In this document: positions 45,670 to 55,939 of the stretch, piece after piece
Layout: the number at the start of each line of letters is the position of its first letter
Position numbering within the stretch: the stretch's first letter is position 1
Assembly: GCF_024169245.1 (NCBI RefSeq)
Contig: NZ_JALJWP010000001.1
Location: 3,597,501 to 3,661,500, forward strand
Length of the DNA stretch: 64,000 bases
Reading direction: 5' to 3'
Origin: Pseudomonas koreensis
Lineage (GTDB): Bacteria; Pseudomonadota; Gammaproteobacteria; Pseudomonadales; Pseudomonadaceae
Position numbers and translations under genes: made by a program
The notes under the pieces: generated by a model
Database searches by the model: none
The model's input: only the letters and a program-made list of their open reading frames with translations
What the model was told of the DNA's origin: nothing

Positions 45670-46620
45670 TCAGGCTTGGCCAGGGACATTCGGCCAAAGA
45701 TCTGCCACCAGAAACAACCGCTCCGCCTCTTCCCATTCGCCCTGGGCATTCTCGGTCAGGCGCACCATCAGCTGCGCCGGGGCCAGCGCTGGCAGATCCT
45801 CCAGCCACAAACGCAAATGCTCATCCGCCCAGACCTGATCCGCCGGGTAATGCGCTGGGGCGAGCCAGGCGTGGCGGGGCAGGGGTTGCCAGCGTCCCGG
45901 CGGACGTTGCGCGACGAACGCCGGCCAGTCCCTCTGATGCAGCCAGCTGCCGCGCAGATGTTGCGGATGGGCGCCGTTCGGTGGGTCAGCCTGCCCGGGC
46001 CACGGATACAGCAGATAACCGCCCAGCCACAGCTGCGCGCTGAAGGTTTCGATGTCCAGCGCCGCGAGTACTTCGCGGCTTTCCGGACGCGCCGAGATCG
46101 GTAACTGATGCTCGGCCAGATGCGCCAGTTTGCGATCCAGCCGATCATGGCACCCCGGCCCCAGCCACTGCGCGGGATCGCGGCCGTCGCCAGCCTGCGG
46201 GCCGAGGTAGAGCTTGATCGCCAGTTCCAGATGGTGCACGCCGTCGCGGTCACGCAGCAGCATGTCGAGTTCGCCGAGGGTGTGCCCGGCGCGGCGGATC
46301 GGCAGGTTGGCGGCGATCAGGTCGATGCCCGGTGCGTGCTCCACGGCGAACTGCCACAGGCGTTCGTAATACAGGCCCAGACGCCGGGTGCGCGCCTGGG
46401 ACAGCCATTGCAGCAGGCCGTAACTGTCGCGGTCGAGCTGACGCAGCCAGTGTTCGAGACGCTGTGGGTCGTGCACCCAGTCGCTGCCGGCCAGCGGATG
46501 ACGCTGCGGCCACGGCGTGTCGGCGAGCATCGGCGGCGCGAGGATCACCCACGCCAGGTCCCGCACTTCGGGATGGCGTAATTGATGGGGCAGTTGAAGC
46601 AAATCGGGAAACAGGATCAT
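45670..46620 (-). CDS. DUF1853-family protein
   Basis: A 316-aa protein of the DUF1853 family. Typical features are [32 protein letters not shown] and the [21 protein letters not shown] core, whose GELDMLLRD and [11 protein letters not shown] resemble a PD-(D/E)xK nuclease-fold site. No experimental role is known to me. It is divergent from nadK, with about 110 bases between, and has no signal peptide. Confidence 0.85.
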   Translation of the reverse strand: MILFPDLLQLPHQLRHPEVRDLAWVILAPPMLADTPWPQRHPLAGSDWVHDPQRLEHWLRQLDRDSYGLLQWLSQARTRRLGLYYERLWQFAVEHAPGIDLIAANLPIRRAGHTLGELDMLLRDRDGVHHLELAIKLYLGPQAGDGRDPAQWLGPGCHDRLDRKLAHLAEHQLPISARPESREVLAALDIETFSAQLWLGGYLLYPWPGQADPPNGAHPQHLRGSWLHQRDWPAFVAQRPPGRWQPLPRHAWLAPAHYPADQVWADEHLRLWLEDLPALAPAQLMVRLTENAQGEWEEAERLFLVADLWPNVPGQA

Positions 46621-46733
46621 CTTGCGAGCATAGCCTTAAACCGAGCCCACCCTTGAGGCTGAAAGGATTTTGTCTATCTGGCGCTTTCGCCCATAATCGG
46701 GTTTTCGCGTTTTCGATTGTCCGCAGAGGTCCC

Positions 46734-47624
46734 ATGGAGCAATTTCGTAATATCGGCATCATCGGTCGCCTGGGCAGCTCCCAGGTGCTGGATACCGTCC
46801 GCCGACTGAAACGCTTTCTGCTCGACCGTCACCTGCATGTGATCCTCGAAGACACCATCGCTGAAGTCCTGCCCGGCCACGGCCTGCAAACCTCGTCGCG
46901 CAAGATGCTCGGCGAAGTCTGCGACATGGTCATCGTCGTCGGCGGTGACGGCAGCCTGCTCGGCGCCGCGCGGGCGCTGGCCAGACACAATATTCCGGTG
47001 CTGGGCATCAACCGTGGCAGCCTTGGCTTCCTCACCGATATTCGCCCGGACGAGCTGGAAATCAAGGTCGCCGAAGTGCTCGACGGCCACTATCTGGTGG
47101 AAAACCGCTTCCTGCTGCAAGCCGAAGTGCGTCGCCATGGCGAGGCCATCGGCCAGGGCGATGCGCTCAACGATGTGGTGCTGCACCCGGGCAAATCGAC
47201 GCGGATGATCGAATTCGAGCTGTACATCGACGGCCAGTTCGTCTGCAGCCAGAAGGCCGACGGCCTGATCGTCGCCACGCCCACCGGGTCCACTGCCTAC
47301 GCATTGTCCGCCGGTGGGCCGATCATGCATCCCAAGCTCGACGCTATTGTGATTGTGCCGATGTACCCCCATACCTTGTCGGGACGGCCAATCGTGGTCG
47401 ATGGCAACAGTGAGCTGAAAATCGTCGTGTCCAAAGATATGCAGATCTACCCGCAGGTCTCCTGCGACGGCCAGAACCACTTCACCTGTGCACCGGGCGA
47501 CACCATCACCGTGAGCAAGAAAGCGCAGAAACTGCGCCTGATTCATCCGCTCGATCACAACTACTACGAGGTGTGCCGGACCAAGCTTGGCTGGGGCAGC
47601 AAGCTGGGGGGCGGAGGCGACTGA
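46734..47624 (+). CDS. nadK: NAD kinase
   Basis: A 296-aa ATP-dependent NAD kinase, the only route to NADP in most bacteria. The catalytic GGDG motif is at 70-73 (VVGGDGSLLGAARAL). NE/D-type substrate residues and TGSTAYALSAGGPI follow. Start at 46734 has AGAGGT upstream. Its TGA overlaps the ATG of the phosphoesterase gene by one base (TGATG). First gene of the co-oriented cluster that ends with pepN. Confidence 0.97.
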   Translation: MEQFRNIGIIGRLGSSQVLDTVRRLKRFLLDRHLHVILEDTIAEVLPGHGLQTSSRKMLGEVCDMVIVVGGDGSLLGAARALARHNIPVLGINRGSLGFLTDIRPDELEIKVAEVLDGHYLVENRFLLQAEVRRHGEAIGQGDALNDVVLHPGKSTRMIEFELYIDGQFVCSQKADGLIVATPTGSTAYALSAGGPIMHPKLDAIVIVPMYPHTLSGRPIVVDGNSELKIVVSKDMQIYPQVSCDGQNHFTCAPGDTITVSKKAQKLRLIHPLDHNYYEVCRTKLGWGSKLGGGGD

Positions 47625-48595
47625 TGCTCGATCCCGCGCGCAGTTACGACCTGATCGGTGACGTGCACGGATGCGCTCTGACCCTCGAACACTTGCTGGA
47701 CCGTCTCGGTTATCACAAGCAGGGCGGGGTCTGGCGCCATCCTTCGCGCATGGCGGTGTTCGTCGGCGACATTATCGACCGCGGCCCGCGGATTCGCGAG
47801 GCGCTGCACATCGTCCACGACATGGTCGAGGCGGGGCAGGCGCTGTGCATCATGGGCAACCATGAATTCAACGCCCTCGGCTGGGTGACCCCGGCGCCAC
47901 CGGGCAGCGGCAAGCAGTTCGTGCGCGAACACACCAAGCGCCATGCGCGCCTGCTGCAGGAAACGCTGACGCAATTCGAAAACCATCCGGGCGACTGGCA
48001 TGACTTCCAGCAGTGGTTCTACGAGCTGCCGCTGTTCGTCGATGCCGGACGCTTCCGCGTCGTCCACGCCTGCTGGGATGCCGGATTGATCGAGCCGCTG
48101 CGGGCGTTGTTCCCCAACGGCCGCGTCGATGAGCATTTCCTCCAGGCTTCAGCCGTTCCCGGCAGCTTCGCCTGCACCGTGTTCGACCGCTTGCTGCGTG
48201 GCACCGACATGCGCCTGCCGGGCGGCCTGACCATGACCAGCGGCGATGGTCTGGTGCGTTCGTTCTTCCGCACCAAATTCTGGGAAGACGACCCGAAAAC
48301 CTACGGCGATATCGTCTTTCAGCCCGATGCGTTGCCGGAACCTGTCGCGCAGACGCCGCTGACTTCAACCGAAAAAAACTCACTGCTGCGCTATGGCGTC
48401 GACGAACCGTTGCTGTTCGTTGGCCACTACTGGCGCAGCGGCAAACCGGCGCCGATCCGCCCGAACCTCGCGTGCCTGGATTACAGCGCCGTGCTCTACG
48501 GCAAACTGGTGGCCTATCGTCTGGATCAGGAAACGCGCCTGGATCCGCAAAAATTCGTCTGGGTCGATGTCGAGCGGCCGGAGGTGCTGCAATGA
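47624..48595 (+). CDS. Calcineurin-like metallophosphoesterase
   Basis: A 323-aa metallophosphoesterase with the full metal-site set: GDVHGC (Asp13, His15), VGDIIDRGP, MGNHEFN and the later FVGHYW. The substrate is unknown; the family includes serine/threonine phosphatases and diadenosine tetraphosphatases. GCGGAGGCG lies seven bases before the ATG. Its stop overlaps the rhomboid start by four bases (ATGA). Confidence 0.9.
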   Translation: MLDPARSYDLIGDVHGCALTLEHLLDRLGYHKQGGVWRHPSRMAVFVGDIIDRGPRIREALHIVHDMVEAGQALCIMGNHEFNALGWVTPAPPGSGKQFVREHTKRHARLLQETLTQFENHPGDWHDFQQWFYELPLFVDAGRFRVVHACWDAGLIEPLRALFPNGRVDEHFLQASAVPGSFACTVFDRLLRGTDMRLPGGLTMTSGDGLVRSFFRTKFWEDDPKTYGDIVFQPDALPEPVAQTPLTSTEKNSLLRYGVDEPLLFVGHYWRSGKPAPIRPNLACLDYSAVLYGKLVAYRLDQETRLDPQKFVWVDVERPEVLQ

Positions 48596-49461
48596 GCGCG
48601 GTAGCGGTATTGCGCCTGCCGTTGGCGGTGGATTTGAGCGGCTTCGTCAAGCTGCTGCAACGTATGCAAGTGCCCCATCGGGTCAGCGAAGAAGCGGGCG
48701 AGCAGGTGCTGTGGGCGCCGGAGGAAATCAGCGAGGACGTGCGTTCGCTGTACGAGCGCTTTCCGGCCGGCGACCCGGATCAGCAACTGGACATGCCCGT
48801 GGGCCAGACCTTCAAAAGGCCGGGTTTTGCCGAACAGCTGAAACACGCCAGGGCCACCGGATTCGTTCTGCTGCTGAGCCTGATCGTCGGCGGTCTGACC
48901 TTCCTCGGTGAAAACCTCGAGACGCTGCGCTGGCTGACCTTCCTCGATTTCCGCGTGATCGGCGAGTACATCCACTTCACGCCGCTGGCCGACAGTCTGG
49001 CGGCAGGGCAGTGGTGGCGGCTGATCACGCCGATGCTGATCCACTTCGGCATCCTCCATCTGGCCATGAACGGCATGTGGTATTGGGAGCTGGGGCGGCG
49101 CATCGAATCGCGTCAGGGCAGCATCAACCTAATCGGCCTGACGCTCTTGTTCAGTCTGGTGTCCAACTACGCGCAGTTCGTCTGGAGCGGCCCGAGCCTG
49201 TTTGGTGGGCTGTCCGGCGTGCTTTACGGCTTGCTCGGGCATTGCTGGATCTTCCAGTTGCTGGCGCCGAACCCGGCCTATCGTTTGCCGCGCGGCGTGC
49301 TGGTGATGATGCTGGTGTGGCTGGTGGTGTGCATGTCCGGGCTGATTTCGCTGATCGGTTTCGGTCAGATCGCCAACGCCGCGCACCTGAGCGGGTTACT
49401 CATCGGATGCTTCACCGGTTTGTTGGGCGGTTTGTATAACCGCCGTAAACTCGCCGTCTAA
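48592..49461 (+). CDS. Rhomboid intramembrane serine protease (GlpG-like)
   Basis: A 289-aa intramembrane protease. Residues 1-60 form a GlpG-type cytosolic domain. Six membrane helices follow from about 88. The catalytic pair is Ser208 in GGLSGVLYG and His265 in AAHLSGLLIG; HFGILHLAMNGMWYWELGRR (about 151-170) is the L1/H2 signature. Substrate unknown. Its start overlaps the stop of the phosphoesterase gene, so the genes are coupled. Confidence 0.93.
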   Translation: MSAVAVLRLPLAVDLSGFVKLLQRMQVPHRVSEEAGEQVLWAPEEISEDVRSLYERFPAGDPDQQLDMPVGQTFKRPGFAEQLKHARATGFVLLLSLIVGGLTFLGENLETLRWLTFLDFRVIGEYIHFTPLADSLAAGQWWRLITPMLIHFGILHLAMNGMWYWELGRRIESRQGSINLIGLTLLFSLVSNYAQFVWSGPSLFGGLSGVLYGLLGHCWIFQLLAPNPAYRLPRGVLVMMLVWLVVCMSGLISLIGFGQIANAAHLSGLLIGCFTGLLGGLYNRRKLAV

Positions 49462-49495
49462 CATTTTTGTTTCAGCAAAGAGCACGGAGACCCTG

Positions 49496-49756
49496 ATGTC
49501 CTCTTTCAACGACATGATCAGCAACATCACCCCGGACATCTACGAGAGCCTGAAACTGGCCGTGGAAATCGGCAAATGGTCCGACGGCAACAAACTCACT
49601 GCCGAACAGCGCGAGCTGTCGTTGCAGGCGATGATTGCCTGGGAAATCCAGAACCTGCCGGAAGACCAGCGCACCGGTTACATGGGCCCGCAAGAGTGTG
49701 CGTCGAAGTCGATCGAAGTGCCGAACATCCTGTTCAAGTCGGATGCCATCCATTGA
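49496..49756 (+). CDS. YeaC-like DUF1315 protein
   Basis: An 86-aa protein of DUF1315. Hallmarks are ITPDIYESLKLAVEIGKWSDG and TAEQRELSLQAMIAWEIQN. It is soluble and of unknown function. GGAGACCCTG precedes the ATG. Its stop overlaps the first codon of the DUF2797 gene. Confidence 0.88.
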   Translation: MSSFNDMISNITPDIYESLKLAVEIGKWSDGNKLTAEQRELSLQAMIAWEIQNLPEDQRTGYMGPQECASKSIEVPNILFKSDAIH

Positions 49757-50583
49757 TCGAGATTGGCCGCGGTGCAATCAGCAAAATGTCGGCGCGCCTG
49801 GACGGGCCGAACGTGCAGTACGCGTTTCGTCTGGATGACGTCGAGGTGCCGGTCAATCCGTTGATCGGCAGCACCCTGCGTCTGGAGTTTTTGGGGGCGA
49901 TCCATTGCAGCCATTGCGGGCGCAGGACCAAAACCAGTTTCAGTCAGGGTTATTGCTACCCGTGCATGACCAAACTGGCGCAATGCGACCTGTGCATCAT
50001 GAGCCCGGAACGTTGCCACTTCGACGCCGGCACCTGCCGCGATCCGGAGTGGGGCGAGAAATTCTGCATGACCGACCATGTGGTTTACCTGGCCAATTCG
50101 TCAGGCATCAAGGTTGGCATCACCCGTGCCACGCAGTTACCGACCCGCTGGCTCGATCAGGGCGCGAGTCAGGCGCTGCCGATCATGCGCGTGTCGACAC
50201 GCCAGCAATCGGGGTTTGTCGAAGACCTGTTCCGCAGCCAGGTGGCGGACAAGACCAACTGGCGCGCACTGCTCAAGGGCGATGCGGCGGCGGTGGATCT
50301 GGCGCAGGTGCGCGATCAGTTGTTCGAAAGCTGCGCCGAAGGTCTGCAAGGCTTGCAGGAGCGATTCGGCCTACAGGCAATTCAGACGATTGCCGATGTC
50401 GAACCGCTGGAAATCCGCTATCCCGTCGAGCAATACCCGGCGAAAATCGTCAGCTTCAACCTGGACAAGAACCCGATTGCCGAAGGCACGCTGCTGGGGA
50501 TCAAGGGCCAGTACCTGATCTTCGACACCGGCGTGATCAACATTCGTAAATACACGGCTTACCAGCTCGCCGTGCATCAATAA
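49753..50583 (+). CDS. DUF2797-family zinc-ribbon protein (TTG start)
   Basis: A 276-aa protein of DUF2797. A zinc ribbon is seen in CSHCGRRTKTSFSQGYCYPC, followed by CDLCIMSPERCHF and the family core VYLANSSGIKVGITRATQLPTRWLDQGA, which resembles a GIY-YIG nuclease start. The family N-terminus (IEIGRGAISKMSARLDG) extends upstream to a TTG at 49753, overlapping the stop of the previous gene (TTGA). An internal ATG at 49786 would drop those residues. Function unknown. Confidence 0.85.
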   Translation: MIEIGRGAISKMSARLDGPNVQYAFRLDDVEVPVNPLIGSTLRLEFLGAIHCSHCGRRTKTSFSQGYCYPCMTKLAQCDLCIMSPERCHFDAGTCRDPEWGEKFCMTDHVVYLANSSGIKVGITRATQLPTRWLDQGASQALPIMRVSTRQQSGFVEDLFRSQVADKTNWRALLKGDAAAVDLAQVRDQLFESCAEGLQGLQERFGLQAIQTIADVEPLEIRYPVEQYPAKIVSFNLDKNPIAEGTLLGIKGQYLIFDTGVINIRKYTAYQLAVHQ

Positions 50584-50593
50584 GGATTCCAGC

Positions 50594-53251
50594 ATGCGCA
50601 CCGAACAACCGAAGATGATTTACCTCAAGGACTATCAGGCGCCCGAGTACCTGATCGACGAAACGCACCTGACCTTCGAGTTGTTCGAGGACCACAGCCT
50701 GGTTCACGCGCAACTGGTGATGCGCCGCAACCCGGAGCGCGGCGCAGGCCTGCCGCCGCTGGTGCTCGATGGCCAGCAACTGGAGCTGCTCTCGGTGACG
50801 CTGGCGGACCAGGAGTTGAGCGCCGCTGACTATCAAGTGTCCGACAGCCACCTGACCCTGCAGCCAACCAGTGAAACTTTTACCCTCGACACCAGCGTGC
50901 GCATCCACCCGGAAACCAATACCGCGCTGGAAGGCCTGTACAAGTCCGGCACCATGTTCTGCACTCAGTGCGAGGCCGAAGGCTTCCGCAAGATCACCTA
51001 TTACCTCGACCGCCCGGACGTGATGAGCAAGTTCACCACCACCGTCGTGGCCGAACAGCACAGCTACCCGGTGCTGCTCTCCAACGGTAACCCGATCGCT
51101 TCCGGCCCCGGCGAAGACGGCCGGCACTGGGCGACCTGGGAAGATCCGTTCAAGAAACCGGCGTACCTGTTTGCGCTGGTCGCCGGTGATCTGTGGTGCG
51201 TCGAAGACACCTTCACCACCATGGGCCAGCGCAATGTCGCGCTGCGCATTTACGTCGAGCCGGAAAACATCGACAAGTGCCAGCACGCGATGAACAGCCT
51301 GAAGAAATCCATGCGCTGGGATGAAGAGGTCTACGGTCGCGAGTACGATCTGGACATCTTCATGATCGTCGCGGTCAACGATTTCAACATGGGTGCGATG
51401 GAGAACAAGGGCCTCAACATCTTCAACTCCAGCGCCGTGCTGGCCCGCGCCGAAACCGCCACCGACGCCGCGCACCAGCGGGTCGAAGCGATCGTCGCCC
51501 ATGAATATTTCCACAACTGGTCGGGCAACCGCGTCACCTGCCGCGACTGGTTCCAGCTGTCGCTCAAGGAAGGCTTCACGGTGTTCCGCGACGCCGGTTT
51601 CTCCTCGGACATGAACTCTGCGACGGTCAAGCGCATTCAGGACGTGGCCTATCTGCGCACCCACCAGTTCGCCGAAGATGCCGGCCCCATGGCCCACGCC
51701 GTGCGCCCGGACAGCTTCATCGAGATTTCCAACTTCTACACCCTGACCGTGTACGAAAAGGGCTCGGAAGTGGTCGGCATGATCCACACCCTGCTGGGCG
51801 CCGAAGGCTTCCGTAAGGGCAGCGATCTGTATTTCGAACGCCACGATGGTCAGGCCGTGACCTGTGACGATTTCGTCAAGGCCATGGAAGACGCCAATGG
51901 CGTCGACCTCAGTCAGTTCAAGCGCTGGTACAGCCAGGCCGGCACCCCACGTCTGACAGTGACCGAGTCCTATGACGCCGCGGCGAAAACCTACAGCCTG
52001 ACCTTCCGCCAGAGCTGCCCGCCGACCCCGGACAAGGTAGAAAAACTGCCGTTCGTAATTCCGGTCGAGCTCGGGCTGCTTGATAGCCAGGGCAACGAAA
52101 TTGCCCTGCGTCTGGCTGGTGAAGCCTCGGCACAGGGCACCACTCGGGTGATCTCGGTCACCGAAGCCGAGCAGACCTTCACCTTCGTCGACATCAACGA
52201 ACAGCCGCTGCCATCGCTGCTGCGCGGCTTCTCGGCGCCGGTGAAACTGAGCTTCCCGTATAACCGCGATCAACTGATGTTCCTGATGCAGCACGACAGC
52301 GATGGCTTCAACCGCTGGGATGCCGGTCAGCAACTGTCGGTGCAAGTGCTGCAGGAATTGATCGCTCAGCATCAGAAGGGCGAGGGCCTGACGCTCGACC
52401 CACGTCTGGTGTCGGCGCTGCGCACGGTGCTCTCCGACGAGTCGCTGGATCAGGCGATGGTTGCCGAAATGCTCTCGTTGCCGGGTGAGGCGTATCTCAC
52501 CGAGATCAGCGAAGTGGCCGACGTCGAGGCGATTCATGTCGCGCGCGAATTCGCCCGCAAGCAACTTGCCGAAGGCTTGTTCGAAGCGCTGTGGCTGCGT
52601 TATCAGGCCAACCGCGACCTGTCGAAAAAGACCCCGTACGTGGCCGAGGCCGAGCACTTCGCCCGTCGCGCATTGCAGAACATTGCCCTGTCGTACCTGA
52701 TGCTCAGCGGCAAGCCGGAAGTGCTGGCGGCGGCGCTGGAGCAATTCGAGACGGCCGACAACATGACCGAGCGCCTGACTGCGCTGGCGGTGCTGGTCAA
52801 CTCGCCGTTCGAAGAGCAGAAGGCCCTGGCTTTGGCCAGCTTCGCCGAGCACTTCAAGGACAATCCGCTGGTCATGGATCAGTGGTTCAGCGTGCAGGCC
52901 GGCAGCACCTTGCCGGGCGGTCTGGAGCGAGTGAAGGCGTTGATGCAGCACCCGGCGTTCAACATCAAGAACCCGAACAAGGTGCGTGCACTGATCGGCG
53001 CGTTTGCCGGGCAGAACCTGATCAACTTCCACGCGGCGGACGGTTCCGGGTATCGCTTCCTCGCCGATCTGGTGATCGAGCTGAACGGCTTCAACCCACA
53101 GATCGCCTCACGCCAACTCGCCCCGCTGACCCGCTGGCGCAAATACGACAGCGCGCGTCAGGCACTGATGAAGGCTGAGCTGGAGCGGATTCTGGCGTCC
53201 GGAGCGTTGTCCAGCGACGTGTATGAAGTGGTAAGCAAAAGCCTGGCGTAA
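50594..53251 (+). CDS. pepN: Aminopeptidase N
   Basis: An 885-aa M1 zinc aminopeptidase that trims N-terminal residues from peptides in the cytoplasm. The exopeptidase motif GAMENKG lies near residue 270. The zinc site is His303-Glu304-His307 in HEYFHNW with Glu326 in SLKEG. Length and the C-terminal helical domain match E. coli PepN. It starts 10 bases after the DUF2797 stop and ends the nadK-to-pepN cluster. Confidence 0.97.
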   Translation: MRTEQPKMIYLKDYQAPEYLIDETHLTFELFEDHSLVHAQLVMRRNPERGAGLPPLVLDGQQLELLSVTLADQELSAADYQVSDSHLTLQPTSETFTLDTSVRIHPETNTALEGLYKSGTMFCTQCEAEGFRKITYYLDRPDVMSKFTTTVVAEQHSYPVLLSNGNPIASGPGEDGRHWATWEDPFKKPAYLFALVAGDLWCVEDTFTTMGQRNVALRIYVEPENIDKCQHAMNSLKKSMRWDEEVYGREYDLDIFMIVAVNDFNMGAMENKGLNIFNSSAVLARAETATDAAHQRVEAIVAHEYFHNWSGNRVTCRDWFQLSLKEGFTVFRDAGFSSDMNSATVKRIQDVAYLRTHQFAEDAGPMAHAVRPDSFIEISNFYTLTVYEKGSEVVGMIHTLLGAEGFRKGSDLYFERHDGQAVTCDDFVKAMEDANGVDLSQFKRWYSQAGTPRLTVTESYDAAAKTYSLTFRQSCPPTPDKVEKLPFVIPVELGLLDSQGNEIALRLAGEASAQGTTRVISVTEAEQTFTFVDINEQPLPSLLRGFSAPVKLSFPYNRDQLMFLMQHDSDGFNRWDAGQQLSVQVLQELIAQHQKGEGLTLDPRLVSALRTVLSDESLDQAMVAEMLSLPGEAYLTEISEVADVEAIHVAREFARKQLAEGLFEALWLRYQANRDLSKKTPYVAEAEHFARRALQNIALSYLMLSGKPEVLAAALEQFETADNMTERLTALAVLVNSPFEEQKALALASFAEHFKDNPLVMDQWFSVQAGSTLPGGLERVKALMQHPAFNIKNPNKVRALIGAFAGQNLINFHAADGSGYRFLADLVIELNGFNPQIASRQLAPLTRWRKYDSARQALMKAELERILASGALSSDVYEVVSKSLA

Positions 53252-53277
53252 CGCTGATTAAATGTTGGGGCGTTTCA

Positions 53278-53387
53278 TTGATCGTTCCCATGCTCTGCGT
53301 GGGAATGCCTTTCTCGACGCTCTGCGTCGGCTTTGGGACGCAGAGCGTCCCTTGCTGCATTCCCACGCGGAGCGTGGGAACGATCAA
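53278..53387. repeat. Compound inverted repeat, second copy
   Basis: Outer arms TTGATCGTTCCC and GGGAACGATCAA, inner arms GACGCTCTGCGTC and GACGCAGAGCGTC. The outer arms match those at 3018-3122; the inner stem differs (CTCTGCG against CTCCGCG) but remains paired. Confidence 0.8.
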
Positions 53388-53438
53388 GACACAAAAATGG
53401 CGCTCAACGAGCGGCATTTTCATTGGCACAACAACCAG

Positions 53439-55793
<2,355 letters not shown>

Positions 55794-55796
55794 CTA

Positions 55797-55833
55797 ATAG
55801 CCCGACTATTGGATACCGATAGGCAAACTCTTT
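55797..55833 (-). promoter_or_regulatory. Possible OxyR-type site upstream of katG
   Basis: ATAG at 55797 and ATAG at 55819 are 22 bases apart, and the second is followed after seven bases by CTTT (one change from CTAT), as in the OxyR consensus ATAG-N7-CTAT repeated with 11-base spacing. The first half lacks a correctly placed CTAT. The site is about 85-120 bases before katG, a suitable place. Confidence 0.3.
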
Positions 55834-55843
55834 CACCGTCCCA

Positions 55844-55935
55844 TGCAGGAGCCGCCGAAGGCTGCGATCTTTTGATCTTGCTGTTCGATGAAAAATCAAA
55901 AAGCAAAAGATTGCTGCCTTCGACAGCTCCTGCAC
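55844..55935. repeat. Imperfect hairpin of the GATCTTTTGATC class
   Basis: CAGGAGCCGCCGAAGGCTGCGATCTTTTGATC pairs imperfectly with AAAGATTGCTGCCTTCGACAGCTCCTG. It lies between katG (upstream side) and the 3' end of the sulfatase-like gene and may end that transcript. Confidence 0.75.
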
Positions 55936-55939
55936 GGGG

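Noticed and set aside
50537..53032. 831-codon open frame antisense to pepN
   Set aside because: It mirrors pepN codons in a GC-rich genome; it has no ribosome site or domain. Similar shadows exist opposite the CoA-transferase genes (1530-2924), the yejA-like genes (32590-34458) and the thiolase (226-1404).
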